Below, piece by piece: positions 43,746 through 52,950 of a stretch of 64,000 nucleotides of DNA. Position 1 is the stretch's first letter, and each line of letters starts with the position of its first letter. Location: NCBI RefSeq assembly GCF_009911795.1, contig NZ_CP047898.1:2852001-2916000 (forward strand). The letters are read 5' to 3'. The notes beneath the pieces are model-generated. The model had not been told where the DNA came from. It saw nothing but the letters and a program-made list of their open reading frames with translations, and made no database searches. Origin of the DNA: Pseudarthrobacter psychrotolerans (GTDB taxonomy: Bacteria > Actinomycetota > Actinomycetes > Actinomycetales > Micrococcaceae). The translations under genes were made by a program, and so were the position numbers.

Positions 43746-44673
43746 TGGATCCTCCCATCAGGCGGCGGTTGATCAGCGTCAGGACGATCAGGAAGATGAA
43801 CAGCACCAGGGACTGTGCACAGGCCAGACCCATCCTGAACTGCTGGAACGCTGACTTGTAGATCTCGTAGGTAATCAGTGTGGTGGAGTTGGCAGGGCCG
43901 CCCTGGGTCAGGATGTACACCTGGTCGAAAGCCTGGAACGCGCCGATGATCGAGGTCACGAGGACGAAGAAGGTGGCGGGTTTAAGCATCGGCACCGTGA
44001 TCTGCATGAACTTCTGCACCGCCGTGGCGCCGTCAATGGAGGCCGCTTCGAACACATCCTTCGGCAGGCCCTGCAGGGCGGCCAAATAGATCAGCATCTT
44101 CAGCCCGATCCCCTGCCAGACACCCACGGCAATGATCGAGGGCAGCGACCACGCTGTGTCTGTCAGCCACGACACCTGGCCAATGCCGAAGAACCCGAGC
44201 AGTTGGTTGGCCAGCCCGCCGCGCGGGTTGTAGATCCAGAGCCACACCAGGGCGATGGCGACGGTGGCGGTGACCTGCGGAATGAAGATCGCCGTGCGGT
44301 ACAGCATTTGCCCGCGGATGCCCTGGTTCAGCATCACGGCCAGGACCAGCGCGATTGCCATGGAGACCGGCACGGTGAAGAAGGCGTAGACGGCCGTGTT
44401 CTTCAGGCTGGTCATGAACACCGGATCGGTGAACAGATCCTCGAAATTCGCCAGGCCAATGAATCGGGGAGCTGAGATGACGTCGTACTGGGTGAAGCTG
44501 AGCACGATCGAGGCGAGCATCGGAAGGCCTATCCAGATGCCGGCGTGGAGGCTGGCCGGCAAGGCCATCCAAACTCCTGCGCGCCGCTGGGATCGCAGCA
44601 GGCTGGACACCTTTTTCCGTGGCGGCGCGGACTGGGCTGCGGTATCCGGCGAAGTGGTGGCGACCGATGTCAC
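43732..44673 (-). CDS. Sugar ABC transporter permease (MalF-type)
   Basis: 313 residues from the GTG at 44673, which overlaps the binding-protein stop (GTGA). Basic N-terminus, six membrane segments, EAA loop DVFEAASIDGATAVQKF. It partners the MalG-type permease downstream and the lipoprotein upstream; as in the GlcNAc operon, no ATPase is encoded here. Confidence 0.92.
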   Translation of the reverse strand: MTSVATTSPDTAAQSAPPRKKVSSLLRSQRRAGVWMALPASLHAGIWIGLPMLASIVLSFTQYDVISAPRFIGLANFEDLFTDPVFMTSLKNTAVYAFFTVPVSMAIALVLAVMLNQGIRGQMLYRTAIFIPQVTATVAIALVWLWIYNPRGGLANQLLGFFGIGQVSWLTDTAWSLPSIIAVGVWQGIGLKMLIYLAALQGLPKDVFEAASIDGATAVQKFMQITVPMLKPATFFVLVTSIIGAFQAFDQVYILTQGGPANSTTLITYEIYKSAFQQFRMGLACAQSLVLFIFLIVLTLINRRLMGGSNDDS

Positions 44674-45965
44674 TGGAGCCGGCCGATCGCGGCGGTGGCC
44701 GTATCTGCCAGCCGGTCCAGGGCTTCCTGGGGCGTTGATTTCCCGGTGAGTGCTTCCTCGACGGCTGCCTTGATGGTGTCCCGGATCTCCATCCATGCCG
44801 GCGTGCCGCCTTCGCTGACCGACTTGTCCAGGTTGTCGACGGCGAACCGGACGAAGTCGTTGTTCTTGACGTAGTCACTGGAGGCCAGAGCGCTGATCGC
44901 GGGAACGGAACCACGCTGTTCACAGGTGGGGAGGATGACCTCGGGGCTGGCCAGGTACCGCACAAAGGTCTGGGCGGCGTCGGGGTTCTTGGACCGCGCG
45001 GAGACGGAGGCCAGCGTCCCGCCTTGGAACATCGCCTCCGTGGTGTTCTTCAGGAGGAAAGTTCCGATCTTTCCTTCCTTGATGAGCTCCGGACTCTGCT
45101 GCTGGATGGTCATGAAGTGTGCATTGTTGACCAGCGCCATCGCAGCATTGCCTGTCTGCAGCTGCAGCGGCTTGCCCGCTTCGGAACGGAAATCGAACGC
45201 GGTGGATCCGTCCTTGATCAGCCCGGCCAGGAATTCCAGTGCCTCGACGCCCTCGCGCTGATTGAACAGGACCTTCCTGCCCGTCTCGTCAAAGAGCTTG
45301 CCGCCATTGGCGAAAACGGCGTACTCCCAGCCCTGGCGGAGATCGATCGAGAAGGCGTCAATGCCCGCCCGTGATATCCGGCCCCCGCTGGACCGCGTGA
45401 GCTCCTTGGCGATTCCGCGGAGTTCCTCCCAGTCCTTCGGCGGTGCACTGATCCCGGCCTCCTCGAAAATGTCCTTCCGGTAGGCCACGAATCGTGTGTC
45501 GAGCACGGCAGGCAGGGCGTAAAGCTTGCCCTCGTGCCTGGAAGGATCGAGCACCCGCGGGTTGAAGCCCTGGTCGTCGGCGAACTCCGCCGGCAGTTCG
45601 GCCAGCACCCCCTTGGCGGCGAACGGCGGAATCCATCCGACGCCGAGCATGAGGACGTCCGCGACGGTTCCGCCGGCCAGTCCGGTGGTCAGCTTTTCGT
45701 TCAGGGCCGAGTAATTCACGTAGTCGACCTTGAAGGTCACATCCGGGTGGGTTTTCTGGAAGGCGGGGATGAGTTTCTGCTCCAGCAGTGCCTTACCGGC
45801 GGCGCCTTCGAAGATCGGGGTAAGCAGCGAAACCTGGCCGGACAGTTTGCCGGAGGCCACGGTGGCCGGCCCTGATCCCGCTGTTGGTCCGGAACAGGCG
45901 GCGGCCGACAGGGCTACCGAGCTTATTCCCACGGCTGAAAGAAATGAGCGGCGTGTCAGCGTCAT
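44670..45965 (-). CDS. Extracellular sugar-binding lipoprotein of ABC importer
   Basis: 431 residues from the ATG at 45965 with AAAGG seven bases upstream; a further in-frame ATG is 10 codons earlier. The signal LTRRSFLSAVGISS is twin-arginine, followed by a lipobox-like SAAAC, so a Tat-exported lipoprotein is likely. The body is a family 1 solute-binding protein (VADVLMLGVGWI, LPAVLDTRFVAYRKDIFE, EMRDTIK-type end). First gene of the minus-strand lyase operon, controlled from the palindromes at 46055-46135. Confidence 0.9.
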   Translation of the reverse strand: MTLTRRSFLSAVGISSVALSAAACSGPTAGSGPATVASGKLSGQVSLLTPIFEGAAGKALLEQKLIPAFQKTHPDVTFKVDYVNYSALNEKLTTGLAGGTVADVLMLGVGWIPPFAAKGVLAELPAEFADDQGFNPRVLDPSRHEGKLYALPAVLDTRFVAYRKDIFEEAGISAPPKDWEELRGIAKELTRSSGGRISRAGIDAFSIDLRQGWEYAVFANGGKLFDETGRKVLFNQREGVEALEFLAGLIKDGSTAFDFRSEAGKPLQLQTGNAAMALVNNAHFMTIQQQSPELIKEGKIGTFLLKNTTEAMFQGGTLASVSARSKNPDAAQTFVRYLASPEVILPTCEQRGSVPAISALASSDYVKNNDFVRFAVDNLDKSVSEGGTPAWMEIRDTIKAAVEEALTGKSTPQEALDRLADTATAAIGRLQ

Positions 45966-46054
45966 TACTGAACCTTTCTTATCAAGCGTCATGTCGAGAG
46001 GGGTTCGATGTGATCGGTGAAATTTGGCGTCACGGACAGTTGCAGGATGCCGCA

Positions 46055-46135
46055 CCATTCAGTATGCTGAATGGAAATCACATATAGAACTCTACATTCA
46101 CAGATAGCACTGTCAACCCGTATGATGAATGAAAT
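46055..46135. promoter_or_regulatory. Candidate operators of the divergent IclR
   Basis: A perfect 8-4-8 palindrome CCATTCAG-TATG-CTGAATGG at 46055-46074 and a related copy GTATGATGAATGAAAT at 46120-46135; the first site continues as GTATGCTGAATGGAAAT. They sit in the 200-base divergent gap between the ABC/lyase operon and the IclR gene. The local IclR is the obvious ligand. Confidence 0.65.
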
Positions 46136-46167
46136 CGTGAAACTTGGGCCGAGGAGCTGAACCAGGA

Positions 46168-46950
46168 ATGGCCATCGATGAAGTGACAAAGGCGTCTCCA
46201 GCCGCCTCCGTGAAGTCAGCGGACCGGACGTTGTCGGTTCTGGAATACCTCGCGCAGAACAGCCATGCCGGTCTGCCGGAAATCGCCCATGCCCTGAATA
46301 TCCCGAAGTCGAGCCTTCATGGCCTGCTGCGCACCATGACCGCACGCGGCTGGGTTGCCACGGAAGTCACCGGGACGAGGTTCTCGCTGGGGGTGCGCGC
46401 ACTGCAGGTCGGCACGGCCTACGTCGAATCCGACAAAGTTGTCTCGCGCGCCCAGAACATCCTGGACTGGCTCTCCGACGAGCTGCACGAGACGGTCCAC
46501 CTGGGCAGGTTGGACGGCAGCGACGTCGTGTATCTGGATAAACGGGAATCGCAGCACCAGCTTCGTATGCACTCGGCCCTCGGCAAGAGGCTCCCGGCAC
46601 ATGCCGTTTCCCTGGGAAAGGCCGTCTTGGCGGAATACAGCCCCGGGGAAGTCCGCGCACGTTTGGGGGAGAATCTCGTGGCACTCACCCAGCACACCAT
46701 CACGGACATGGACCGGCTCCTTGAAGACCTGGCCCGGACCCATGAACGCGGCTATTCGTTTGAACGGGAGGAGAACACCATCGGGACCGCCTGTTTCGCT
46801 ATCGCGCTTCCGGGACCGGGCCCAATCGTTGACGCGGTCAGCGTTGCCCTCCCATTGGTCCGGCTTGATAAGGAGCTGGAGGAAAGAGTGATTTCCTCGC
46901 TGCAGACCGCCCGCCAAAGTTATTCACCACCAAGCACATGGCGTCGCTAA
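46168..46950 (+). CDS. IclR-family transcriptional regulator
   Basis: 260 residues from the ATG at 46168 (CAGGA close upstream; GAGGAG a little further). N-terminal wHTH at about 17-80 (LPEIAHALNIPKSSLHGLLRTM) and an IclR effector domain with the DVVYLDKRESQHQLRMHSALGKRLPAHAVSLGKA segment. It likely responds to a uronate- or acid-type sugar. It is the first gene of an operon with a CE7 esterase (start right after its stop) and an MFS transporter, and faces the lyase operon. Confidence 0.9.
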   Translation: MAIDEVTKASPAASVKSADRTLSVLEYLAQNSHAGLPEIAHALNIPKSSLHGLLRTMTARGWVATEVTGTRFSLGVRALQVGTAYVESDKVVSRAQNILDWLSDELHETVHLGRLDGSDVVYLDKRESQHQLRMHSALGKRLPAHAVSLGKAVLAEYSPGEVRARLGENLVALTQHTITDMDRLLEDLARTHERGYSFEREENTIGTACFAIALPGPGPIVDAVSVALPLVRLDKELEERVISSLQTARQSYSPPSTWRR

Positions 46951-47925
46951 ATGGCATTCTTTGATTGGCCGCAGGATCGTCTCATTTCCTATCTTCCCGA
47001 GCGCGAAGAGCAGCCGGACTTCGATGACTTCTGGCAGGCAACCCTCGACGAAGCAGCCAGCCACCCCTTGAATGCAACATTCACGCCGTGGTCCGGCGGC
47101 CTGGATACCGTTGACGTCTTCGATGTTGAGTTTTCGGGATTCCACGGCCAGCGCGTCAAGGCGTGGCTGTTGCTGCCCAGGCACCGCAGCGGCAAGCTTC
47201 CCGGCCTTGTGCAGTACATCGGATACGGCGGCGGCCGGGGCATTCCCTACGAGCGGCTGGCCTACAGCGCTGCCGGCTACGCCCATCTGGTGATGGACAA
47301 CAGGGGCCAGGGCGGCGGCGGGAAGACCACAGCGGACACGCACGACCGTGAAGTTTCCGGGACCGCCCCCGCATCGCCGGGTTACCTGACCAGGGGCATC
47401 GATGACCCGGCCAACCACTATTACCGGAGGCTCATCACGGACGCGGTCCGGGCCGTGGACGCCCTCGCCGCACACCCTGACGTTGACTCCACGCGGATCG
47501 GCGTCGTCGGCGGCAGCCAGGGCGGAGGCCTGGCCCTGGCCGTCGGCGGCCTGCGCGAGGACCTTCGTGCAGTTGTGGCCGATGTGCCCTTCCTCTGCCA
47601 TTACCGCCGGGCGAGCCAGGTCACCGACGCCGGACCCTATTGGGAAGTTGCCCGGTATCTGGCCGGAAACCGCTTCGAAGTCGAAAACGTCATCCGGACC
47701 CTGTCCTACTTCGACGGTGTGAACTTCGCTTCTCGCGCCACGGCACCAGGTTGGCTGTCGGTGGGCCTGATGGACAAAATCTGTCCGCCGTCCACGGTCT
47801 ACGCCGCATTCAACCACTACGCGGCGGACAAAGACTTGGCCGTGTTCCCGTACAACGGCCACGAAGGCGGCGGGGACTACGGCCTTCCGCGAAAGCTCGC
47901 CGCCCTCGAGTCGTCGCTGCGATAA
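46951..47925 (+). CDS. CE7-family acetyl xylan esterase/cephalosporin-C deacetylase
   Basis: 324 residues, the CE7 length. RGQGG at 118-122 and the nucleophile in GGSQGGG (S189) are the family signatures, with an Asp in SVGLMDKICPPS and a His in YNGHEGGG near the C-terminus. It removes acetyl groups from acetylated sugars in the cytoplasm (no signal peptide). Its start is immediately after the IclR stop. It suggests that the polysaccharide handled by this locus is O-acetylated. Confidence 0.9.
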   Translation: MAFFDWPQDRLISYLPEREEQPDFDDFWQATLDEAASHPLNATFTPWSGGLDTVDVFDVEFSGFHGQRVKAWLLLPRHRSGKLPGLVQYIGYGGGRGIPYERLAYSAAGYAHLVMDNRGQGGGGKTTADTHDREVSGTAPASPGYLTRGIDDPANHYYRRLITDAVRAVDALAAHPDVDSTRIGVVGGSQGGGLALAVGGLREDLRAVVADVPFLCHYRRASQVTDAGPYWEVARYLAGNRFEVENVIRTLSYFDGVNFASRATAPGWLSVGLMDKICPPSTVYAAFNHYAADKDLAVFPYNGHEGGGDYGLPRKLAALESSLR

Positions 47926-47933
47926 GGCGTTTC

Positions 47934-49124
47934 GTGCCGCCTCCAGCGGACGGCGAACCAGCGGGCACATCCAAGGCGTTGTGGGTGCTTTATGCGGACA
48001 CCTTCATCATGGCCGTTGGCTTCTACATGCTCATCCCGCTGCTGGCCTTCCATCTGCTCGAAGACCTCTCGCTCACGATCGCGTTCGTCGGAGTTCTCAC
48101 GGCAGTGCGGTCCGCGTCCCAGAACGGGCTTATGCCGCTATCCGGCTGGGTCGCCGACCTCATTGACTACAAAAAGGCCATCGCGGTGGGGGTGCTGGTC
48201 CGCGCCGGCGGGTTCGCCATGCTCGGGACCGTCGATTCGGTGCCGCTGCTGGTTGCCGCTTCCATCCTTTCCGGACTTGGCGGGGCCCTGTTCCACCCGG
48301 CCAGCTACGCGGCCTACACCGCCCTCGCAGAAGGCAGGGACTCGGTGCGCGTTTATTCGACGCGCGAAATGATCTCAAACCTGGGGTTCGTTATTGGACC
48401 CATGATCGGCGGCCTCCTGGCCGGATTCGACTTCAAATGGGTCAGTCTGGGTGCCGCGCTGCTCTTTCTTGTCGCCTTCATTTTCACCGTTGCGGGGCTG
48501 CCTGCAGGACTTTCAGCACGGAATCCTTCCGCGTCCGGCATCCGTGACGTGCTGTCAAACCACGGGTTTCTTCGGTACTGTGCACTCGCCAGCGCCCTGT
48601 GGCTGCTCGCCTCGCAGCTCTATCTCGTCGTTCCCATCCGGGCGGGCGATGTACTCCCAGGACCCGTGGGCGTGGGCCTCGTCTACACCGCCGCCGCTGT
48701 TCTCATGGTCGTCACGATGCTTCCCCTGACCGCATTCGTATCCCGCCGTTTATCCGCACGGGCCATTCTGGGCGCCGGTGCTTTGTCCCTGGGTGCCGGC
48801 ATCGCCGTCATGGGGCTGTGGGGCACAACGGCGGGGCTGCTCGTCGGAGTCGGTCTCTTCACTGTCGGCCAAATGCTGTCGCAGCCCGTTATGAATGCAG
48901 TCGTCGCAGACTTTGCCCGCGGTGGATCGATCGCCTCGCACTTCGGCGTTTTTGGCCTGGCCCAGGCCGCAGGCAGCGTCGTCGGCAATCTGGTTGGCGG
49001 CCTCCTTTACACAATTGCCGGTGAGGCTTCCGCTGTCGCGCTCGTGCCCTGGTTCGTGTTCTTCGGGTGGGGAGGTCTCGTCGCTATTGCGTTCTGGACC
49101 CGGGGTCCGCGGCCAGTGCAGTGA
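47934..49124 (+). CDS. MFS transporter (efflux/uptake, 12-TM)
   Basis: 396 residues from the GTG at 47934 (AAGGCG upstream), about 12 membrane segments. Motif-A-like GWVADLIDYKKA after TM2 and a second half starting near residue 205. The family is MFS of the drug or sugar type; the substrate is unknown. It is cotranscribed with the esterase and IclR genes and may move the sugar product or expel a by-product. Confidence 0.85.
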   Translation: MPPPADGEPAGTSKALWVLYADTFIMAVGFYMLIPLLAFHLLEDLSLTIAFVGVLTAVRSASQNGLMPLSGWVADLIDYKKAIAVGVLVRAGGFAMLGTVDSVPLLVAASILSGLGGALFHPASYAAYTALAEGRDSVRVYSTREMISNLGFVIGPMIGGLLAGFDFKWVSLGAALLFLVAFIFTVAGLPAGLSARNPSASGIRDVLSNHGFLRYCALASALWLLASQLYLVVPIRAGDVLPGPVGVGLVYTAAAVLMVVTMLPLTAFVSRRLSARAILGAGALSLGAGIAVMGLWGTTAGLLVGVGLFTVGQMLSQPVMNAVVADFARGGSIASHFGVFGLAQAAGSVVGNLVGGLLYTIAGEASAVALVPWFVFFGWGGLVAIAFWTRGPRPVQ

Positions 49125-49125
49125 T

Positions 49126-49157
49126 CGGACGACGGCGGGACGTCCCGCCGTCGTCCG
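49126..49157. terminator. Gene-end hairpin, family copy 8
   Basis: A perfect 15-bp stem CGGACGACGGCGGGA / TCCCGCCGTCGTCCG with a CG loop between converging MFS and serine-hydrolase genes. Confidence 0.7.
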
Positions 49158-49164
49158 CTTCCGC

Positions 49165-50820
49165 TTACGAGGCCCGCATGAATGTCCCGAGCCCGGTCCT
49201 GTCGTAGAAGTCCAGGGTGACGCTTGGCGAGGAGCCGCTGCTTGCTGCTGCAAACAGTGCCCCGGCCAGGCCGTTGGCGTTCTCTCCGATGGATTCGAAG
49301 CTGAACGTGTCGCCGTCAAAGTGGGTAAGCGGGAAAGTCGTGGGAGTGCCGGGCGGTCCCATTCTCATGGCCAGTTTCCCGCCCTCTTCGAGGACCACAA
49401 GCTGCCCATAGTAGGAGTTGTCATAGGTGCCGGTGTAGGCACTGTTTGCCCTGGCAGGAGAGGGGGTGGGCGGAGTCTTGGTGTAGTCGACCTCAGGCTT
49501 CTCGGACTCGTCAATTTGTTTGAAAGCGCCAGCAGTGAATGGCAGCCAATCGACCGTGGGCGATCCGTGCTGGGCTGCATCCAGAAAGCCAGCGGCGATT
49601 GCTTCAGGAATTCCCTGCGGGCGCCCGTTGGTCAGGGCCACAATGGCCAGTTGTTCACCTGGAAGCATCGCGACGGCGGTGGCTGCGCCAAGATTAAAGG
49701 CCCCGGAGTGTCCCAGCTGGACCCGGGCCTGGTCGTCGTAGGAGACATTCCAGCCCAGCCCGTAGAAACGGGACCGGGCAGCCGGAGCCGACGCCGGACC
49801 CGAGACTATGTGGGGCACGTGGGTTGTTTGGAGGGCAGCCGGATCAATAACGGGATTGCCCTCGTAACTGCCGTTTCCGAGCTGCAGCCGGAGCCATTGT
49901 GCAAGGTCCCGCACCGACGAACTCGCACCCCCGGCCGGAGCCTGGGGATCGGCGTTGCGGCGGTATTTCGCCGCCCACTCCTTGTTCCCGAGCGGCACAT
50001 GAAGGATGGCCTTGTTCGTGGCTCGCTCATAGTCCGAGTGACGGTAACTGCTGGCGGACATGCCCAGCTTCCGGAACAGGATCTCGTCGGCCAGGTCTTC
50101 CCAGGTCATTTTCATCGCATCGGCTGCTGCCTGGCCGGCTTCCGTGTAGCCGAAATTGCTGTAGTTGTAACTGGCCCGGAACGTATCAAGGGGCTCCTGA
50201 TTGAGGTGGCCGAGGATGTACGCCCGATCGAATCCGAGGTCCTCCAGCAGGTCACCCGAACCCGTTTTCAGCCCGCTGCGGTGTGACATCAGATCAGCAA
50301 AGCCCGCATTCCGCGTGACGTAGTCATCCTTGAGCGCGAAGCTCTTGTTGTGTTCAATGACGGCGTCGGTCCAGTTGATGACCTGCCGCCCCACCACCCC
50401 CACCACCCCTGCCACCACTGTGGACGCCAGGGGCTTGGACACAGAGGCCACCTGGAACACTGTGTCAGGATCGATCTCCTCGGGCTTTCCAACCTCCCGG
50501 ACTCCAAAGCCCTTGGAGTACACCACCTCGTCCCGGTACACCACGGCTACGGCCATCCCGGGCAGCCCGGTGCTCTCCATGGCATCCCGGATCAATCCGT
50601 CGAGCTTGGCCAAGGCATTTGTGACTTTCGGCCGGTCCAGCAGCGGTTCGACCTGTCTCGGCGGGGCCGGGAGCAGTGACGCCGACGCCGATGACGCAGG
50701 CTGTGCGGATTCGCCGGTGCAGGAGGACAGGAAGGGGACAGCGGCAACACCGGCCACCCCAATCCCGGCCGCCTTCAGCAGCGTACGTCGGTTCGGGGAA
50801 ATAGAACCGGTGCTGTCCAT
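49165..50820 (-). CDS. Exported serine hydrolase (beta-lactamase class C / PBP-type), Tat lipoprotein
   Basis: 551 residues. SPNRRTLLKAAGIGVAGVA (Tat) ends at the lipobox LSSC (C34), giving a membrane-anchored protein facing outside. The catalytic domain has the SxxK motif VASVSKP (S126/K129) and a YSN motif in YNYSNFGY, and a later LGHSGAFNLG. The C-terminal 100 residues form a separate beta-rich domain. Members act as esterases or D-amino peptidases; the substrate is unknown. It stands alone. Confidence 0.87.
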   Translation of the reverse strand: MDSTGSISPNRRTLLKAAGIGVAGVAAVPFLSSCTGESAQPASSASASLLPAPPRQVEPLLDRPKVTNALAKLDGLIRDAMESTGLPGMAVAVVYRDEVVYSKGFGVREVGKPEEIDPDTVFQVASVSKPLASTVVAGVVGVVGRQVINWTDAVIEHNKSFALKDDYVTRNAGFADLMSHRSGLKTGSGDLLEDLGFDRAYILGHLNQEPLDTFRASYNYSNFGYTEAGQAAADAMKMTWEDLADEILFRKLGMSASSYRHSDYERATNKAILHVPLGNKEWAAKYRRNADPQAPAGGASSSVRDLAQWLRLQLGNGSYEGNPVIDPAALQTTHVPHIVSGPASAPAARSRFYGLGWNVSYDDQARVQLGHSGAFNLGAATAVAMLPGEQLAIVALTNGRPQGIPEAIAAGFLDAAQHGSPTVDWLPFTAGAFKQIDESEKPEVDYTKTPPTPSPARANSAYTGTYDNSYYGQLVVLEEGGKLAMRMGPPGTPTTFPLTHFDGDTFSFESIGENANGLAGALFAAASSGSSPSVTLDFYDRTGLGTFMRAS

Positions 50821-51009
50821 GGACTCTCCCTTGAGCCGTCAGGCGGTGAACGCTCCGGTCCGTGCCGGCCGTCCCGTTTCCCTCTATAGTGAACCGCGCC
50901 CTGCCGCCAGGCAATGGATGCTGGGGAAGTCGGGGGCGTGCGCGATTGCTCCGGCAGTTCACCTGAGCTCCAGCGCTCCCCGAGTGCCTGCTCGATGATC
51001 CCGAATGCC

Positions 51010-51419
51010 TTCCCACTGAGTGCAGCTGAACTACAGTGCCGACCAGCCCGCCGTCGGACGCAAGGATGTGCATCAATGGGCAGAGGCGTTCGGCTGCCAC
51101 TTGGAAACCCCGGCTGGCCACGATGCCAGTGATGGTGAGGTCAGGGGCCACCGCGGTGAAGTGTCGGCCCTTTGGCCCGTACGTCACGGCGGAGTTGTTG
51201 GTCAGGCCGCCGACGGCGTGAATGGACGCGGTTTCGGCGGAACCGCGCAGGCCGGCTTCGAAGCAACGTTTGACCACGGATCCGGTGCCGGCTCAGTCGA
51301 CTCCTACGCCATCCTGCGAAGCCACAGAGGTCGACAAAGCCAAAGTCGTCTCCACGGTGCGTAACCCAAACTCACCACATGCCAGGACGTACCCAGCGCC
51401 GTCTACCGGCTCATAGACC
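51010..51419 (-). pseudogene. Possible decayed coding remnant, unassigned
   Basis: On the minus strand the translation reads YEPVDGAGYVLACGEFG, one stop, then SVVKRCFEAGLRGSAE, TNNSAVTYGPKG and LASDGGLVGTVVQLHS, which looks protein-like rather than random, but I cannot assign a family. It lies directly behind the stop of the 51422 gene. The rest of the 50821-51421 gap shows nothing clear. It may be only a chance open frame. Confidence 0.25.
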
Positions 51420-51421
51420 AC

Positions 51422-52579
51422 TTAGACTTCCCCTTGAAGCAAACCGTCAAAAGGAACCATATTCAACTTGGGAATTGCTCGCTGAGCAAAAGCGAGTATG
51501 TCCGTTTGCCTGCTGTGGGACTCATTCCACCAATCCCGACTGAAATACCAGTCGTCGGGCCGATACCGCGCAAAGGCCTCGACGGCATCAACGAGCGATC
51601 CAGCATCGCGCAGATACAACTTTCCAAACCGTCGCAGATACTCAGAAAATGGTTGCTCTGACGTCATCAGAACGAGCGTCTGGCCGTCCTGTGGGATTAC
51701 AACCAGCAATATGACAAGGCTATGGTTGTCCTTCCAGAAGTGGAGTGCACCGGAGTACGCGTATTGAATCTGCCCTGGCAAGCGGGTAACAAAGACCAGC
51801 TTGCTTGGCAGGGAGAGCTCATCAAAATTTGCTGTTTTAATACCCGAACAGGCCTCAGAAAGTTCTGCCTCTATCCCAGAGAGGTGGCCTCCTGTAATCC
51901 GCTGACTGATGAGACGCTCTTCGAAGTGGCTCTGACACGAATTGATGAACGCTTCGAACCGGCTGTCTATCCAATCAAATTCCGATCGCCAATCCTGAAT
52001 CAGAGAAGGTAATGCGGCGAAGTAGTCGCCTGCAATTCCATACCGCCACTGCTCTTTAACTGCAGTTCGATAGAGCTGTAGGAGGTAATGACTGGGGACC
52101 TCCAGCTTCGATTTCGTCTCGAAGACGAGGAATTTTTCCTCATGATCTCCACAGAAGCCGGGGAAAACTGAGGCCGGGGACCTGCCTGTCTTGCGCTGCA
52201 CGGCGCCGACGACGGGCATCCAGGCCACCTCGTAAAGATGGTCTTCCGCGACGGCTTTCAGCGCGCCGTTCTTCTGAAGCGTATGTGACTTCTTGACCTC
52301 GGACTCGTTGCAGCCTGGCCAGCAGCAGTTGACGTCGTTTTTGTGGTTGACAACCCACTGCTCGGCGTCCGCAGCCAATTTTTTGGCAGCCGCGAGAGTC
52401 ATTTTCTTATCTACACCCAATCGCTGGGCTTCGGTCTTGAAACGTTTAATGAACTCATCAGTCTCTTGGGTCATCAGCAGCGATGGCATGGATTCAAGCC
52501 CTTGCTTCTTCGGGGATTTTCCCTTGGGATCCACTTCATTAGTCACAACCGCGAGTATGCCATTTCGAAGCCTTAGCAA
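51422..52579 (-). CDS. Orphan protein with CxxxC/H/C/H putative zinc centre, low GC
   Basis: 385 residues from the first possible start (TTG 52579); a GTG at 52546 opening with VTNEVDPKGKSP is an alternative. There is no clear ribosome binding site. Residues about 83-155 hold CCWPGCNESEVKKSHTLQ and, later, FPGFCGDHE, a Cys-Cys/Cys/His...Cys/His arrangement resembling HNH-like or zinc-finger proteins of the 'ipsH' sort seen in genomic islands. The C-terminal half is soluble with no catalytic motif I recognise. Base composition is clearly lower in GC than all neighbours, suggesting recent acquisition. Function unknown. Confidence 0.75.
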   Translation of the reverse strand: MLRLRNGILAVVTNEVDPKGKSPKKQGLESMPSLLMTQETDEFIKRFKTEAQRLGVDKKMTLAAAKKLAADAEQWVVNHKNDVNCCWPGCNESEVKKSHTLQKNGALKAVAEDHLYEVAWMPVVGAVQRKTGRSPASVFPGFCGDHEEKFLVFETKSKLEVPSHYLLQLYRTAVKEQWRYGIAGDYFAALPSLIQDWRSEFDWIDSRFEAFINSCQSHFEERLISQRITGGHLSGIEAELSEACSGIKTANFDELSLPSKLVFVTRLPGQIQYAYSGALHFWKDNHSLVILLVVIPQDGQTLVLMTSEQPFSEYLRRFGKLYLRDAGSLVDAVEAFARYRPDDWYFSRDWWNESHSRQTDILAFAQRAIPKLNMVPFDGLLQGEV

Positions 52580-52638
52580 AACGCGATTTAGCCGGTCTTT
52601 TCCCTGGAAGCGAACAGATCAACGCGGGACTAATAGAG

Positions 52639-52670
52639 CGGACGACGGAGGGAGGTCCCGCCGTCGTCCG
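52639..52670. terminator. Gene-end hairpin, family copy 9
   Basis: CGGACGACGGAGGGA / TCCCGCCGTCGTCCG, one mismatch, GG loop, after the end of the 52687-52950 gene. Confidence 0.65.
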
Positions 52671-52686
52671 CTGGAGTTTGCGGCAT

Positions 52687-52950
52687 TTACTGTCTGTGGT
52701 GGTCGGCAGTGGCCACGCTTGCCCTGCGCGAATCGGTCTTGGTTGCCGGGAGGCCTGCGTACGTCCAGACGCAGGGCCGGCCGGAATCGCTCGGAATGAG
52801 CTGGCCCTCGTAGAGCTGAATGCTCGCTCCCGCGGGGCTCCGCCAGACGCCGGTCAGCTCGCAGTGTGTGCCGGTGGCCTGCTGGCGTGGCACCGAAAGG
52901 TTGATGACGCGGCGTGCCCGCTTCTCGGCCACGGGAAGTCTCCGCTTCAC
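52687..52950 (-). CDS. Small hypothetical protein following DUF1445 gene
   Basis: 87 residues from the GTG at 52950, overlapping the DUF1445 stop (GTGA), so it is translationally coupled and probably real. It is basic (KRRLPVAEKRARR) and then has a THCELTGVWRSPAGASIQLYEGQLIP segment, with two cysteines. I do not recognise the family. The common hairpin lies just downstream. Confidence 0.55.
   Translation of the reverse strand: MKRRLPVAEKRARRVINLSVPRQQATGTHCELTGVWRSPAGASIQLYEGQLIPSDSGRPCVWTYAGLPATKTDSRRASVATADHHRQ

Noticed and set aside
51020..51364. Plus-strand frame in the 51 kb gap as a gene
   Set aside because: No ribosome binding site and a Gly/His/Arg-rich shadow composition; the minus strand looks slightly more protein-like but is also unproven.
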